From positions 7,242,001-7,306,000 of the forward strand of contig NZ_JAFBCK010000001.1 of NCBI RefSeq assembly GCF_016907695.1: 64,000 nt of DNA, read 5' to 3'. The position numbers were made by a program, and so were the translations under genes. Below are positions 1-7,683 of the stretch, in pieces. Position 1 is the stretch's first letter, and each line of letters opens with the position of its first letter. This stretch comes from Actinokineospora baliensis (lineage in GTDB: Bacteria; Actinomycetota; Actinomycetes; Mycobacteriales; Pseudonocardiaceae). Under the pieces are notes generated by a model. It made no database searches. It had not been told where the DNA came from and saw only the letters and a program-made list of their open reading frames with translations.

Positions 1-581
1 CTGGGGGTGGGGACGTGGAGGTGGGCGGTGGCGCGGTACTCCTTGATCCGCACCTCGACCGGGGAGGTGGGCAGGGAGGCGTAGGCGGTGACCACGACGT
101 CGTCGTGGAGGCGGTCGGAGATGAGGGCGGCGAGGTAGGTGCGCTCGGGGTCGGACCGCGTGAGGGCGTCGCGCAGGGGGGCGGCGTCGAGGAGGCGGTG
201 GGCGGTGACCAGGGCCTGGCCGCCACCGGTGGGGCGGATGGGGCCGACGTGCACGGCGGCGCGCAGCCGCAGCCGCAGAGCCCGGTTGAACCGGCGCATG
301 TAGGCGTCGCGGGCGACTAGGACCTCCTGGAGCGCGCCGAAGAACCCCTCGAGCACGGCGGGCAGGTACCGGGTGTCGAAGGCCAGCCCCATGCCGTCGC
401 CGGTGTCCTGCGGGAACAGCCGCCCCTCCCAGACGTGCGCCAGGCCGCTGCCGTTGAACGCCCCCTCGAGGACCTCGGGGATCGCCTCCGCGAGCTTCTG
501 CTGACCGGGGTCGGTGTTCGAGCCGTACCGCTCGGCGTCCACCACGAGCACACCCAGGTACGGCGGCAGTTCCTCGCTCAC
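1..581 (-). CDS. Nucleotidyl-cyclase-like protein (3' part beyond window)
   Basis: The gene starts at GTG 581 behind a GGGAGGA ribosome site and runs off the left edge, so only about 193 residues are visible. The N-terminus (PPYLGVLVVDAERYG) resembles the first strand of class III nucleotidyl cyclase domains. FPQDTGDGMGLAF and AVHVGPI follow at the spacing of the GDG hairpin and the later strand of that fold. Conserved actinobacterial proteins of this type occur beside small peptide-like genes. Cyclase activity is not shown, because the metal-binding Asp pair is only partly convincing. It is divergent from the small-gene pair at 770-1383, sharing a 188-bp intergenic region with it. Confidence 0.65.
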   Translation of the reverse strand, partial: MSEELPPYLGVLVVDAERYGSNTDPGQQKLAEAIPEVLEGAFNGSGLAHVWEGRLFPQDTGDGMGLAFDTRYLPAVLEGFFGALQEVLVARDAYMRRFNRALRLRLRAAVHVGPIRPTGGGQALVTAHRLLDAAPLRDALTRSDPERTYLAALISDRLHDDVVVTAYASLPTSPVEVRIKEYRATAHLHVPTP

Positions 582-769
582 TTCGTCCTCCCCGATCGCG
601 TCCGCGTTCGTGCACGACCACCGTACTGGGCACGGGCGTCCCGGTTGGAGGACAAAAGCTGGTCGATTCCCCGGTGTTGCCCGAACGGGCAGGACTCGCC
701 CGCGCGCCATCACACCCGGTGGCGACCGGGCGAGGAACCCGGAAAGCCCGTTCCCGAAAGGAGCCCCCC

Positions 770-1024
770 ATGGCGACCGAGTTCAAGTTCGTGGTCGACG
801 GCCTGGAGCTGTCGGACGCCCAGCGCGCGGTCATCGCCCAGGCGGTGGCAGAGGCGGGCACGGCGGCGGTCGACAGGGTCATCGGCCGCGACGTGCCTTA
901 CTTCGAGTTCGGCGGCACCCGGCTGCGCAAGTGGGAGCTGATCGGCCGGTACCTGCTGGCCGGTCCGCGCGCGCACGAGCTCGCCGAGCAGGTGCAGGGC
1001 TTCCTCGGCAAGCGGGAAGGGTGA
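770..1024 (+). CDS. Small conserved peptide-like protein, 84 aa
   Basis: ATG 770 follows an AAAGGAG ribosome site. The product begins MATEFKFVVDGLELSDAQ. This alternating FxFxVxGxxL opening recurs in small actinobacterial proteins encoded next to the Cys-rich family of the following gene. There is no signal peptide or membrane segment. The stop overlaps the GTG of the next gene (GTGA), so the two are probably translationally coupled. The function is unknown. A leader-like or ligand-peptide role is possible but is inference only. Confidence 0.7.
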   Translation: MATEFKFVVDGLELSDAQRAVIAQAVAEAGTAAVDRVIGRDVPYFEFGGTRLRKWELIGRYLLAGPRAHELAEQVQGFLGKREG

Positions 1025-1383
1025 AGGCCACCTGCCCGAGCGGCCAGGCGGCCCCCGGCGCCACCCTGCTCGGGATCATGGGCCCCGGCGGCCGGGTCGT
1101 GTTCACCCCGCACGGCCCGAGCCTGACCGAGGACCTGCGCACCCACCTCGAGTCCCAGGTCGACGGCCCGCTGGAGACCAGGTACCGCTTCGCCACCCCC
1201 TGCGCCACCACCGGCTGCGCCTTCTGGGACGGCGCCTGCCGAGCCCTCGACGCCGCCCACGAGGAGTACCCGACCGCCATGGCGGCCCTCCCCGAATGCG
1301 GTATCCGCGACACGTGCCGCTGGTGGTCCCAAGAGGGACCCACCGCCTGCGCGGTCTGCCCGCAGGTCCGCACGCGAGCGTGA
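1021..1383 (+). CDS. Conserved Cys-rich protein, 120 aa
   Basis: The GTG start at 1021 overlaps the stop of the preceding small gene. The product has seven to eight cysteines in a conserved-looking pattern: CPSG near the start, then TPCATTGCAFWDGAC, PECGIRDTC and ACAVCP in the C-terminal half. Spacing of this kind suits a metal or Fe-S site, or disulfides in a folded domain. I recognise it as a widespread actinobacterial hypothetical family without an assigned function. It probably acts with the 84-residue partner at 770. Confidence 0.72.
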   Translation: MKATCPSGQAAPGATLLGIMGPGGRVVFTPHGPSLTEDLRTHLESQVDGPLETRYRFATPCATTGCAFWDGACRALDAAHEEYPTAMAALPECGIRDTCRWWSQEGPTACAVCPQVRTRA

Positions 1384-1830
1384 CCCGCCTATAGGCCCTC
1401 GGTCGTCGCCCAACCACGGCGATCGGGGGCCTTGGCGCGTCCCGGACCAGGCTCCTCCGTCAGCGGACCACGCCCGAGCCCGGCGGCCGTCTCTTGGGTA
1501 AGAGGTCCACTACCCCGCGCCATCGAGCTTTTCGGGAACCGAATTCCGATCGCGTTCGGTCCGAATAGTCGGATTCCCGCGCCATCGACCCGTTCCCATT
1601 CATCTTCAGCATTCCCATTCTCTACTCCTTCCGGTGGACACACGACCACCGTATCGGCGCCTGAGCAGCAGGAACAACAGCGATGTCAGAGCTGTGGACG
1701 AGATGGCGGGTTGTGGACAACTACGCATTCGGCGCGCGGTTGGCACGAAGCGGTCATGACGCCCGAGGGGGCCGCGCAACCGCACCCCCGGAGAGCGCGA
1801 CCAGGGCCAACTGGTGAATTCCGCCGGGTT
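1384..1830. other. Intergenic region, no gene supported
   Basis: About 450 bases between the Cys-rich gene and the chitinase operators. Open frames here have no ribosome sites, no recognisable motifs and lower, mixed GC. I see no gene; the right end leads into the chitinase promoter. Confidence 0.5.
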
Positions 1831-1846
1831 ATTGGTCTAGACCTAA
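1831..1846. promoter_or_regulatory. DasR-responsive element (dre), distal copy
   Basis: attggtctagacctaa matches the dre core TGGTCTAGACC that the GntR regulator DasR recognises in actinomycete chitin and N-acetylglucosamine genes. It departs from perfect symmetry at the right arm. It lies 73 bases before the chitinase start and 40 bases, about four helical turns, from the second copy. Confidence 0.82.
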
Positions 1847-1870
1847 ACCGATTCACGCGCTAGATTCGAG

Positions 1871-1886
1871 TGTGGTCTAGACCACA
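1871..1886. promoter_or_regulatory. DasR-responsive element (dre), proximal copy
   Basis: tgtggtctagaccaca is a perfect 16-bp palindrome that fits the DasR consensus. It ends 33 bases before the chitinase ATG, where a bound repressor would block transcription. By analogy with Streptomyces, release by glucosamine-6-phosphate would induce the chitinase. Confidence 0.9.
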
Positions 1887-1918
1887 GGGCCTACTCCGTC
1901 ATCCCCTGGAGCCACCCC

Positions 1919-4177
1919 ATGAGACGTACCCTCCGTCGTTTGTCCACCGTGGCGGCGAGCCTCCTGCTGGCCGCCTCCGCACTGATCGTCATCAACCAAC
2001 CGGCCTCGGCGGCGGGCTCGCTGCGCGCCGCGCTCGTCATGACCGGGACCAGTGGCGAGTACACCGTCACCAACTCCGGCAGCGCCGCCGTCACCGGGTG
2101 GGCGATCACGTTCGAGGTCCCGGCGGGCGTGACCGCCACCGCGAACGCGAACGCGACCGTCAGCCAGACCGGTAGTCGCGTCACCCTCACCCCGGCCTAC
2201 TACATCAACACGATCCAGCCGGGTCGCACGACGTACCCGTACAGCCCGTCGTTCCGGCTCAGCGCCGCGGCGACCCCCAGCAAGTGCCGGGTCGACAACG
2301 GCAACTGCGATGGCTCTCCCGACACCCCGCCCGCTGCCCCGGCGAACCTGCGCGCGACGGTGAAGACGACCAAGACCATCACTCTTGCCTGGGACGCCTC
2401 GGCGATGGGCTCGCTGCCGGTCGCGAACTACGAGCTCTACCAGGGCACCAGCCTGGTCGCGACCACGCCTGACCTTACGGCGAGCGTGAAGGACCTAACG
2501 CCGAACACGGCGTACACGTTCACCGTGAAGGCGAAGGACACCAATGGTCTCTCGTCAGCGGCCAGCGCGCCCCTGACCGTGACGACCAACAACCCGTCCG
2601 ACGACACCCAGGCCCCCACGGTGCCCGGCGGTCTGCGCTCCACCGCGACCGACTCCGGCAGCGTCACCCTCGCCTGGAACGCCTCTACGGACAACACCGG
2701 CGTAGTCGCCTACGACGTCTACGTCAACGGCGCGGCAGGCCCCACCGTCACCACCACTACGACCAAGGTGACCGGCCTATCGCCTTCCACCGCGTACAGC
2801 TTCACCGTGCGCGCGCGGGACGGCTACGACAACGCGTCCGCTCAGAGCGCGGCGGTGTCGGCCACCACGAAGGACATCGTCGACGGGTACGCCCGCATCG
2901 GGTACTTCGTGCAGTGGGGCATCTACGGCAGGCAGTTCTTCCTCAAGAACCTCGTCACCAACGGGGCCGCGGCGAAGCTGACCCACCTGCTCTACGCGTT
3001 CGGCAACATCGACCCGGTCAACCTGACCTGCCTCACCGGCGTCACCAAGGGCACCACGGCCAACCCGCAGGACCCGAACCAGGGCGACGGCGCGGGCGAC
3101 GCAGAGGCGGACTACTCGCGCCCGTTCTCCGCGGGCCAGTCGGTCGACGGGGTCGGCGACACCGGGTGGGAGACGCTGCGCGGCAACTTCAACCAGCTCA
3201 AGAAGCTGAAGGCGAAGTACCCGAACCTGAAGGTCCTGATCTCCCTCGGCGGGTGGACCTACTCGAAGTACTTCTCCGACGTCGCCGCCACCGACGCCGC
3301 CCGCAAGAAGTTCGTGGCGTCCTGCATCGACACCTACATCAACGGCAACATCAAGGCCTACGGCGGCGCGGGTGGCCCCGGCACCGCGGCGGGCATCTTC
3401 GACGGCATCGACATCGACTGGGAGTGGCCGGGCAGCGGTGACGGTCACCCGGGCAACCACTGGTCGCCCAATGACAAGGACAACCTGACGCTGCTGCTCA
3501 AGGAGTTCCGCGAGCAGCTGGACGCTAAGAGCAAGACCACCGGTAAGAGGTACGAGCTCCAGGCGTTCACCCCCGCGGACCCGGGCAAGGTCCAGTCGGG
3601 CTGGGACGTCCCGAAGATCTTCGACTACCTGGACGTCGCGAACGTGCAGGGCTACGACTTCCACGGTTCCGGTAGTGACAACTCGTGGGAGCCCAACCGC
3701 ACCGGCCACCAGGGCAACCTGTACCCGGACGCGGAGGACCCCTACAACAACAAGTTCAGCGTAGAGGGCGCCATCAAGGCCTACACGGACAAGGGCGCCA
3801 ACCCACGCAAGCTGACCCTGGGCCTAGCGTTCTACGGCCGAGGTTGGCAGGGGGTCCCCGACAACGGCAAGAAGGGCGAGTGGCAGTCCGCGACGGGCGC
3901 CGCTCCTGGCCAGTTCGCCGAAGAGGCGGGTACACGCGGGTACAGCAACCTGCTCGCTAGCGTGCCCAACTGCACCATCTACCACGACACAGCCTCTATA
4001 GCGACGGCCTGCCACACCGGCGGCACCAACGGCCAATGGTGGACCTTCGACGACGCGTGGTCGATCCAGCAGAAGATCACCTGGCTGAAGCAGAAGAAGC
4101 TGCTCGGCGTCATGGCATGGGAGATGTCCGGCGACCCGGGCGTGCTCATGACCGCGGTTGACAACGGCCTGAAGTAA
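1919..4177 (+). CDS. Secreted GH18 chitinase with CBM and two Fn3 domains
   Basis: The 752-residue product hydrolyses chitin outside the cell. Residues 1-32 form a signal peptide ending in ASA. A carbohydrate-binding beta-sandwich like that of Streptomyces chitinases follows (about 33-125), then two fibronectin type III domains (about 130-225 and 230-320), then a GH18 barrel to the end. The catalytic signature DGIDIDWE spans 495-502, with E502 as the acid. The start is supported by the signal peptide and the upstream dre pair. A perfect 13-bp hairpin follows the stop. Confidence 0.95.
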   Translation: MRRTLRRLSTVAASLLLAASALIVINQPASAAGSLRAALVMTGTSGEYTVTNSGSAAVTGWAITFEVPAGVTATANANATVSQTGSRVTLTPAYYINTIQPGRTTYPYSPSFRLSAAATPSKCRVDNGNCDGSPDTPPAAPANLRATVKTTKTITLAWDASAMGSLPVANYELYQGTSLVATTPDLTASVKDLTPNTAYTFTVKAKDTNGLSSAASAPLTVTTNNPSDDTQAPTVPGGLRSTATDSGSVTLAWNASTDNTGVVAYDVYVNGAAGPTVTTTTTKVTGLSPSTAYSFTVRARDGYDNASAQSAAVSATTKDIVDGYARIGYFVQWGIYGRQFFLKNLVTNGAAAKLTHLLYAFGNIDPVNLTCLTGVTKGTTANPQDPNQGDGAGDAEADYSRPFSAGQSVDGVGDTGWETLRGNFNQLKKLKAKYPNLKVLISLGGWTYSKYFSDVAATDAARKKFVASCIDTYINGNIKAYGGAGGPGTAAGIFDGIDIDWEWPGSGDGHPGNHWSPNDKDNLTLLLKEFREQLDAKSKTTGKRYELQAFTPADPGKVQSGWDVPKIFDYLDVANVQGYDFHGSGSDNSWEPNRTGHQGNLYPDAEDPYNNKFSVEGAIKAYTDKGANPRKLTLGLAFYGRGWQGVPDNGKKGEWQSATGAAPGQFAEEAGTRGYSNLLASVPNCTIYHDTASIATACHTGGTNGQWWTFDDAWSIQQKITWLKQKKLLGVMAWEMSGDPGVLMTAVDNGLK

Positions 4178-4188
4178 CCACCACCACT

Positions 4189-4224
4189 CGGATGGGGCTC
4201 CTCGTACGCGGGGAGCCCCATCCG
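4189..4224 (+). terminator. Rho-independent-type hairpin after chitinase
   Basis: Perfect 13-bp inverted repeat (cggatggggctcc and ggagccccatccg) with a 10-base loop, 12 bases after the chitinase stop. It also lies just beyond the end of the convergent DUF397 genes and may serve both directions. Confidence 0.8.
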
Positions 4225-4229
4225 CTGTG

Positions 4230-4376
4230 TTACTTGACGTGGCGAACCAGCGCGGCGACGTCGGCGGTGAGGAGGGCGCCGTGCGGGTTCTTGCTGTCCC
4301 GCAGGTGGCGGAGAGTGCTGGCCACCTCGACGCAGTCGGAGTTGTTGGCGGATCGGCTTGACTTCTTGAACCGCAT
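4230..4376 (-). CDS. DUF397 protein, copy 3 of operon (48 aa)
   Basis: The product begins MRFKKSSRSANNSDCVEVA and carries the hallmark RDSKNPHG, so it is a short DUF397 protein. Family members are almost always partnered with an XRE/DUF5753 regulator. A few (for example near whiJ) are implicated in developmental or antibiotic control. This is the last of three tandem copies downstream of the regulator at 4717-5562 and is 9 bases after the previous copy. Confidence 0.88.
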   Translation of the reverse strand: MRFKKSSRSANNSDCVEVASTLRHLRDSKNPHGALLTADVAALVRHVK

Positions 4377-4385
4377 GGTGCGCTC

Positions 4386-4538
4386 CTAGCGGGTCTTGGC
4401 GAACCTGATCAGGGCAGCAGCGTCGGCCGCGAGCGACGGCCCGTGGGGGTTCTTGCTGTCGCGCAGGCGATGAAGGGTGTTGGCGACCTCGACACAGTTC
4501 GAGTTGGCGGCAGAGCGGCTGGACTTCTTGAACCGCAT
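4386..4538 (-). CDS. DUF397 protein, copy 2 of operon (50 aa)
   Basis: Starts MRFKKSSRSAANSNCVEVA, carries RDSKNPHG and ends IRFAKTR. It is nearly the same length as the following copy and shares its C-terminus with the first copy, as expected from recent tandem duplication. Nine bases separate it from each neighbour, and the same short spacer with GGAGCG recurs as the ribosome site. Confidence 0.88.
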   Translation of the reverse strand: MRFKKSSRSAANSNCVEVANTLHRLRDSKNPHGPSLAADAAALIRFAKTR

Positions 4539-4547
4539 GGTGCGCTC

Positions 4548-4715
4548 CTAGCGGGTCTTGGCGAACCTGATCAGGGCAGCGGCGTCGACCGCGAGCGGCG
4601 AGCCTGCGGGGTTCTTGCTGTCGCGCAGGTGGCGCAAGCTGTGTCCCACCTCCACGCAGTCGGAGTTGGCGGCGGACCGGCTGGACTTCTTGAACCGCAA
4701 GGGCTCGGTGGGCAT
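4548..4715 (-). CDS. DUF397 protein, copy 1 of operon (55 aa)
   Basis: Product MPTEPLRFKKSSRSAANS... with CVEVG and RDSKNPAG, ending LIRFAKTR. Its ATG comes one base after the stop of the XRE regulator (TGACATG), so the two are probably coupled. It is slightly longer at the N-terminus than the other two copies. Confidence 0.88.
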   Translation of the reverse strand: MPTEPLRFKKSSRSAANSDCVEVGHSLRHLRDSKNPAGSPLAVDAAALIRFAKTR

Positions 4716-4716
4716 G

Positions 4717-5562
4717 TCAATCTCCGAGAGGCAGTTGGTCGATCTCTCGCTTCAGCCTATCTCGGGTCTCCTCAGCCGACAAAGCATGCCTGAGCAGCCA
4801 GCGCTTTGCCTCGGTGTAGAGCTTGGTCTCCTGGTCGAACAGGAACGTCGACGAATCGTAGTGCTCGAACAACACCGCAGAGCCTGCGTGGTCGAAGTCC
4901 ATCAGGTACCAGCCAGACACTGTCAGAACGGTCGGCTCCTCGACGATACGGAGCACAACGTTGTCCCGAAGGGACAAACGATGTAGATGCGCCAACTGGC
5001 TTGCAAACTCCTCGACCGCGCAGATCCTGTTGCGCAATGCGGCCACACCGATGAGTGCGATGTACTCGAAGTCATCTCGCGACAACAGACCCTGCCTCAG
5101 CTGCCGTGCCCGCAACCGTGGTGCGATCTCAAGCTCGGGCACTTCCCAGCCGCGTAGAGTCGCGCTCGCATAGGCCGAAGTCTGCAGCAGCCCGGGAATG
5201 ATGGTTGGGCTCCAGTTCGTTGACCGGATCGCCTCGGCCTCGTAGGCCGCGAGGGCACCGAGTTCGCTCGGGACACCCGCAGGTGGCCGGTCCCACCACC
5301 CGAGGCTGGGTTCCTCCTTGGCCCAGGCGATCAGCCGGTCGCGGTCCTCGTGCGGGATCTTGTAGATCAACGCGAGTCCCATCACCGATTCGGGTGAAAG
5401 TCCGCGCAGCCCGCGCTCCACCCGGCTCAGCGTCGACTCCTTCCAGTTGAGCACCTCGCACACCGCCGCGAGGCTCATACCTGCGGCTTTGCGGATCGCG
5501 CGCAACTCCGCGCCCAGCGCGCGGTCCTTGGGCGACGCCGGTTTGTGGTTGCCGCTGAGCAC
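4717..5562 (-). CDS. XRE-family regulator with DUF5753 domain
   Basis: The 281-residue protein has a helix-turn-helix at about residues 13-70 (LRAIRKAAGMSLAAV...STLSRVERG). The C-terminal DUF5753 region contains the typical IIPGLLQTSAYA motif. I chose GTG 5562 because AGGAGG lies six bases before it, inside a longer frame that begins at 5598. It is the first gene of an operon with three DUF397 genes. Such pairs are abundant in actinomycetes and act as DNA-binding/partner modules; the target here is unknown. Confidence 0.9.
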   Translation of the reverse strand: MLSGNHKPASPKDRALGAELRAIRKAAGMSLAAVCEVLNWKESTLSRVERGLRGLSPESVMGLALIYKIPHEDRDRLIAWAKEEPSLGWWDRPPAGVPSELGALAAYEAEAIRSTNWSPTIIPGLLQTSAYASATLRGWEVPELEIAPRLRARQLRQGLLSRDDFEYIALIGVAALRNRICAVEEFASQLAHLHRLSLRDNVVLRIVEEPTVLTVSGWYLMDFDHAGSAVLFEHYDSSTFLFDQETKLYTEAKRWLLRHALSAEETRDRLKREIDQLPLGD

Positions 5563-5666
5563 GAATGTCCTCCTGGAGGTTTCTGTCACGGTGGGCAACG
5601 CCCTAGCTTCGGTGACCCGACGCGGAATGGCCGCGTTGTTGTGGCAAATAGTGAAGGGTCTCCCCA

Positions 5667-5867
5667 GTGACGCGCAATCCGGACATCGACGTCTACGCCA
5701 CCATCCGCCCCGGCGCCGAAATCAGCTGCGAGGTAACCAAGACCGAAGTCCAGTTCCACTTCGGCAGCAAGGCCGACGGCTTCCACCTGATCATCGAAGC
5801 AGGCGCCCTGTCACAGTTTGTCACCCACATCCACAACGCCGCCGCACAGTACGCCCAAGCCGCCTGA
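5667..5867 (+). CDS. Small conserved hypothetical, 66 aa
   Basis: GTG start at 5667, divergent from the XRE/DUF397 operon. The product (MTRNPDIDVYATIRPG...) is acidic-neutral, with alternating polar and hydrophobic residues that suggest a small beta-rich fold followed by a helix (QFVTHIHNAAAQYAQAA). No family is recognised. Its position suggests an accessory to the XRE system, but this is only context. Confidence 0.5.
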   Translation: MTRNPDIDVYATIRPGAEISCEVTKTEVQFHFGSKADGFHLIIEAGALSQFVTHIHNAAAQYAQAA

Positions 5868-5945
5868 GGCGCCGCTGGTGGGGACCGATCCGCGTCCCCA
5901 CCCAGCCCCTCGGGCACCGCCCTGAACCCTTGTTAGGTTGCGCCA

Positions 5946-6704
5946 GTGCCGTTGCCCGATCAGATCGCACGACTGCGGCTGGCGCGGAATCGGCTGGTCG
6001 CACAGAAGGGGTGGACCCACGGGTTCGCGACCAAGATCGATGACGTTGCGGTCCAAGTGGTTGAACTACTCGGCCAAGCAGCCGGGCATGAGGGGATCTC
6101 AGCTTCTCTGGCGAGCGTGAGAAGCACTCTCGACGCGCTCCGCGCGGTGGTGACCGACGCGATCGCATTGCTGGACCAGTCGATCGCGCACCACTCAATG
6201 CCGCACAGCACGCCCCGATCGGCCACGCCTCCGGGACGGGACAGCAACACGCGCGCGAATCGCCACGGCGACCGCTATCCCGCAGAGGCTGTTCCCTACG
6301 ACGATGCCCTCCCGCCTCGGGTACGCCGGGGCAAGCGAGATTCCCCACCGATGACCGGGTTCGTCATGCTCGATGGCCGGGACGCGGGTGAGATCACGGC
6401 CACGCGGACGGATATCTGGACGGATGAAGCTCGCGCGGGCCTAGTCGACTTGGGTCTGCTGCGCGCGAAGGGGTTGAGCAACCACGTGGAGATGAAGGCG
6501 GTGATCATGATGATCCGCACCGGAGCTACCGATGGACGCATCGTCATCAACCACGCGCCGTGCGGATCCGAACCGGGCGACCCCACCGGGTGTTCCGACG
6601 TGCTGCCCACCTTCCTACCTGAGGGTCGTAGGCTGACCGTCCTGGGAACCGACGTACGAGGCGCGCCGTTCAAGCGGACCTACCACGGAAGGGCATCGAG
6701 GTGA
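5946..6704 (+). CDS. DddA-like (SCP1.201-like) cytidine deaminase toxin
   Basis: The 252-residue protein has an N-terminal helical region (1-82), a low-complexity linker (83-133) and a C-terminal deaminase domain. H180 and E182 in NHVEMKAV, C206 in APCG and C216 in GCSDVLP form the zinc and catalytic set of the SCP1.201-like family. That family includes the double-stranded DNA cytosine deaminase DddA. GRRLTVLGTDVRGAPFKRTY matches the family's final strands. GTG 5946 is the likely start, with a weak ribosome site. The Imm1 gene overlaps its stop (GTGA). Delivery is unclear: no secretion signal or WXG motif is evident. Confidence 0.85.
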   Translation: MPLPDQIARLRLARNRLVAQKGWTHGFATKIDDVAVQVVELLGQAAGHEGISASLASVRSTLDALRAVVTDAIALLDQSIAHHSMPHSTPRSATPPGRDSNTRANRHGDRYPAEAVPYDDALPPRVRRGKRDSPPMTGFVMLDGRDAGEITATRTDIWTDEARAGLVDLGLLRAKGLSNHVEMKAVIMMIRTGATDGRIVINHAPCGSEPGDPTGCSDVLPTFLPEGRRLTVLGTDVRGAPFKRTYHGRASR

Positions 6705-7117
6705 CCGAGCCGCAATCGCCGCTCATCCACCGCGGCTTCATCGCCATGGACGAGATCCCGGCGGGAGTCGACCTGGTCGAGCAGGTGCGCGCGCTGAACG
6801 CGGCCGGGGTCGATGTTCCCTGGATGTGGTCGCTCAGCGGGACTCGGGTGGATCTGACCAGCACCGCCGCACCCATGCTGACCTTCGGCGTCAACAACAC
6901 CGTCGGCATCCTGGAGTGGCAGGAGGGCACGTCGACGTTCACCCCGGCGGGTGGCGCGAACGAGGAGCGGCTGTCGTACTGGCTCGCCGGGTTCCACGAG
7001 ACCGAGGTGGAGCGGTACACCGAAGTGCCGGTGGACCTGGTCTTCGCGGCGGTGGCCGAACACCTCCAAACCCGCGAACGCCCCACCTGCGTCGACTGGC
7101 GGGCATCGACCTCTTAA
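6701..7117 (+). CDS. Imm1-family immunity protein
   Basis: The 138-residue product has Imm1 features: LTFGVNNTVGILEW, YWLAGFHETEVE and the closing RPTCVDW. Imm1 proteins neutralise SCP1.201-like deaminases. The start GTG overlaps the deaminase stop, so toxin and immunity are co-translated. Two further Imm1 sequences lie at 7127-7549 and 11240-11358. Confidence 0.88.
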   Translation: MTEPQSPLIHRGFIAMDEIPAGVDLVEQVRALNAAGVDVPWMWSLSGTRVDLTSTAAPMLTFGVNNTVGILEWQEGTSTFTPAGGANEERLSYWLAGFHETEVERYTEVPVDLVFAAVAEHLQTRERPTCVDWRASTS

Positions 7118-7126
7118 ACCAGGCGC

Positions 7127-7549
7127 CTACTCGAACCTCGACAAGAGCGGCGCCGCCTCGACCCAGTCGACGCAGGTGGGGCGGGTTCTGGTGTCCACGA
7201 ACTCAGCTATCGCGGCATAGACGGTGTCGAGCGGAACGTGCGCGTTCGGCGGTACATCGGCCGGGTGGGTCCCGGCGATCCAGTACTCGCTCCAGTCAGG
7301 GTGCACACCGCCAGCCGGAACGTGGCTGGTCCGGCCGTCGTTCCACTCCAGGATGCCGATGCCGTCGTTGACACCGAACGTGAGCGCGGGCCGCTCATCG
7401 ACCTCCGGCAGCGGGCCACTGACAAGGTCCCACATCCACCCGATCGCGACCCCCGCGTCGTGATGCGCACGAACAGCGGCGACCAGGTCGAACCCCGGCG
7501 GGAGCTGATCCACCACGATCTGGCCGCGGTCCAAGACCGAATCAGTCAC
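7127..7549 (-). CDS. Second Imm1-family immunity protein, convergent
   Basis: The 140-residue product is a diverged relative of the neighbour at 6701: WMWDL, LTFGVNDGIGILEW, YWIAGTHP, RPTCVDW. GTG 7549 is preferred because it aligns with the neighbour's N-terminus; the longer frame adds an unlikely Arg/Pro-rich stretch. It faces the first Imm1 gene, with nine bases between stops. No deaminase is attached, so it may be an orphan immunity gene against another strain's toxin. Confidence 0.85.
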   Translation of the reverse strand: MTDSVLDRGQIVVDQLPPGFDLVAAVRAHHDAGVAIGWMWDLVSGPLPEVDERPALTFGVNDGIGILEWNDGRTSHVPAGGVHPDWSEYWIAGTHPADVPPNAHVPLDTVYAAIAEFVDTRTRPTCVDWVEAAPLLSRFE

Positions 7550-7683
7550 CTGGTCAGGGTACGACCTTGAGGCCGACGGTCCAGGATGACGGTGCGACAC
7601 CCGGGCTAGTCGCCCGACCCCGGCAGGAGTCAACGCGTTGGCGCGCGGCGCGTCTGTCGCCTTCAGTCGTGAGCCCTCTAGAT

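Noticed and set aside
1432..1863. 143-codon frame upstream of the chitinase
   Set aside because: It runs over the dre operator, lacks a ribosome site and has biased, motif-free composition.
2777..3709. Long open frame on the minus strand inside the chitinase
   Set aside because: It is a Val/Arg-rich shadow of the GH18 coding strand, with no ribosome site or family match; high GC keeps the opposite frames open.
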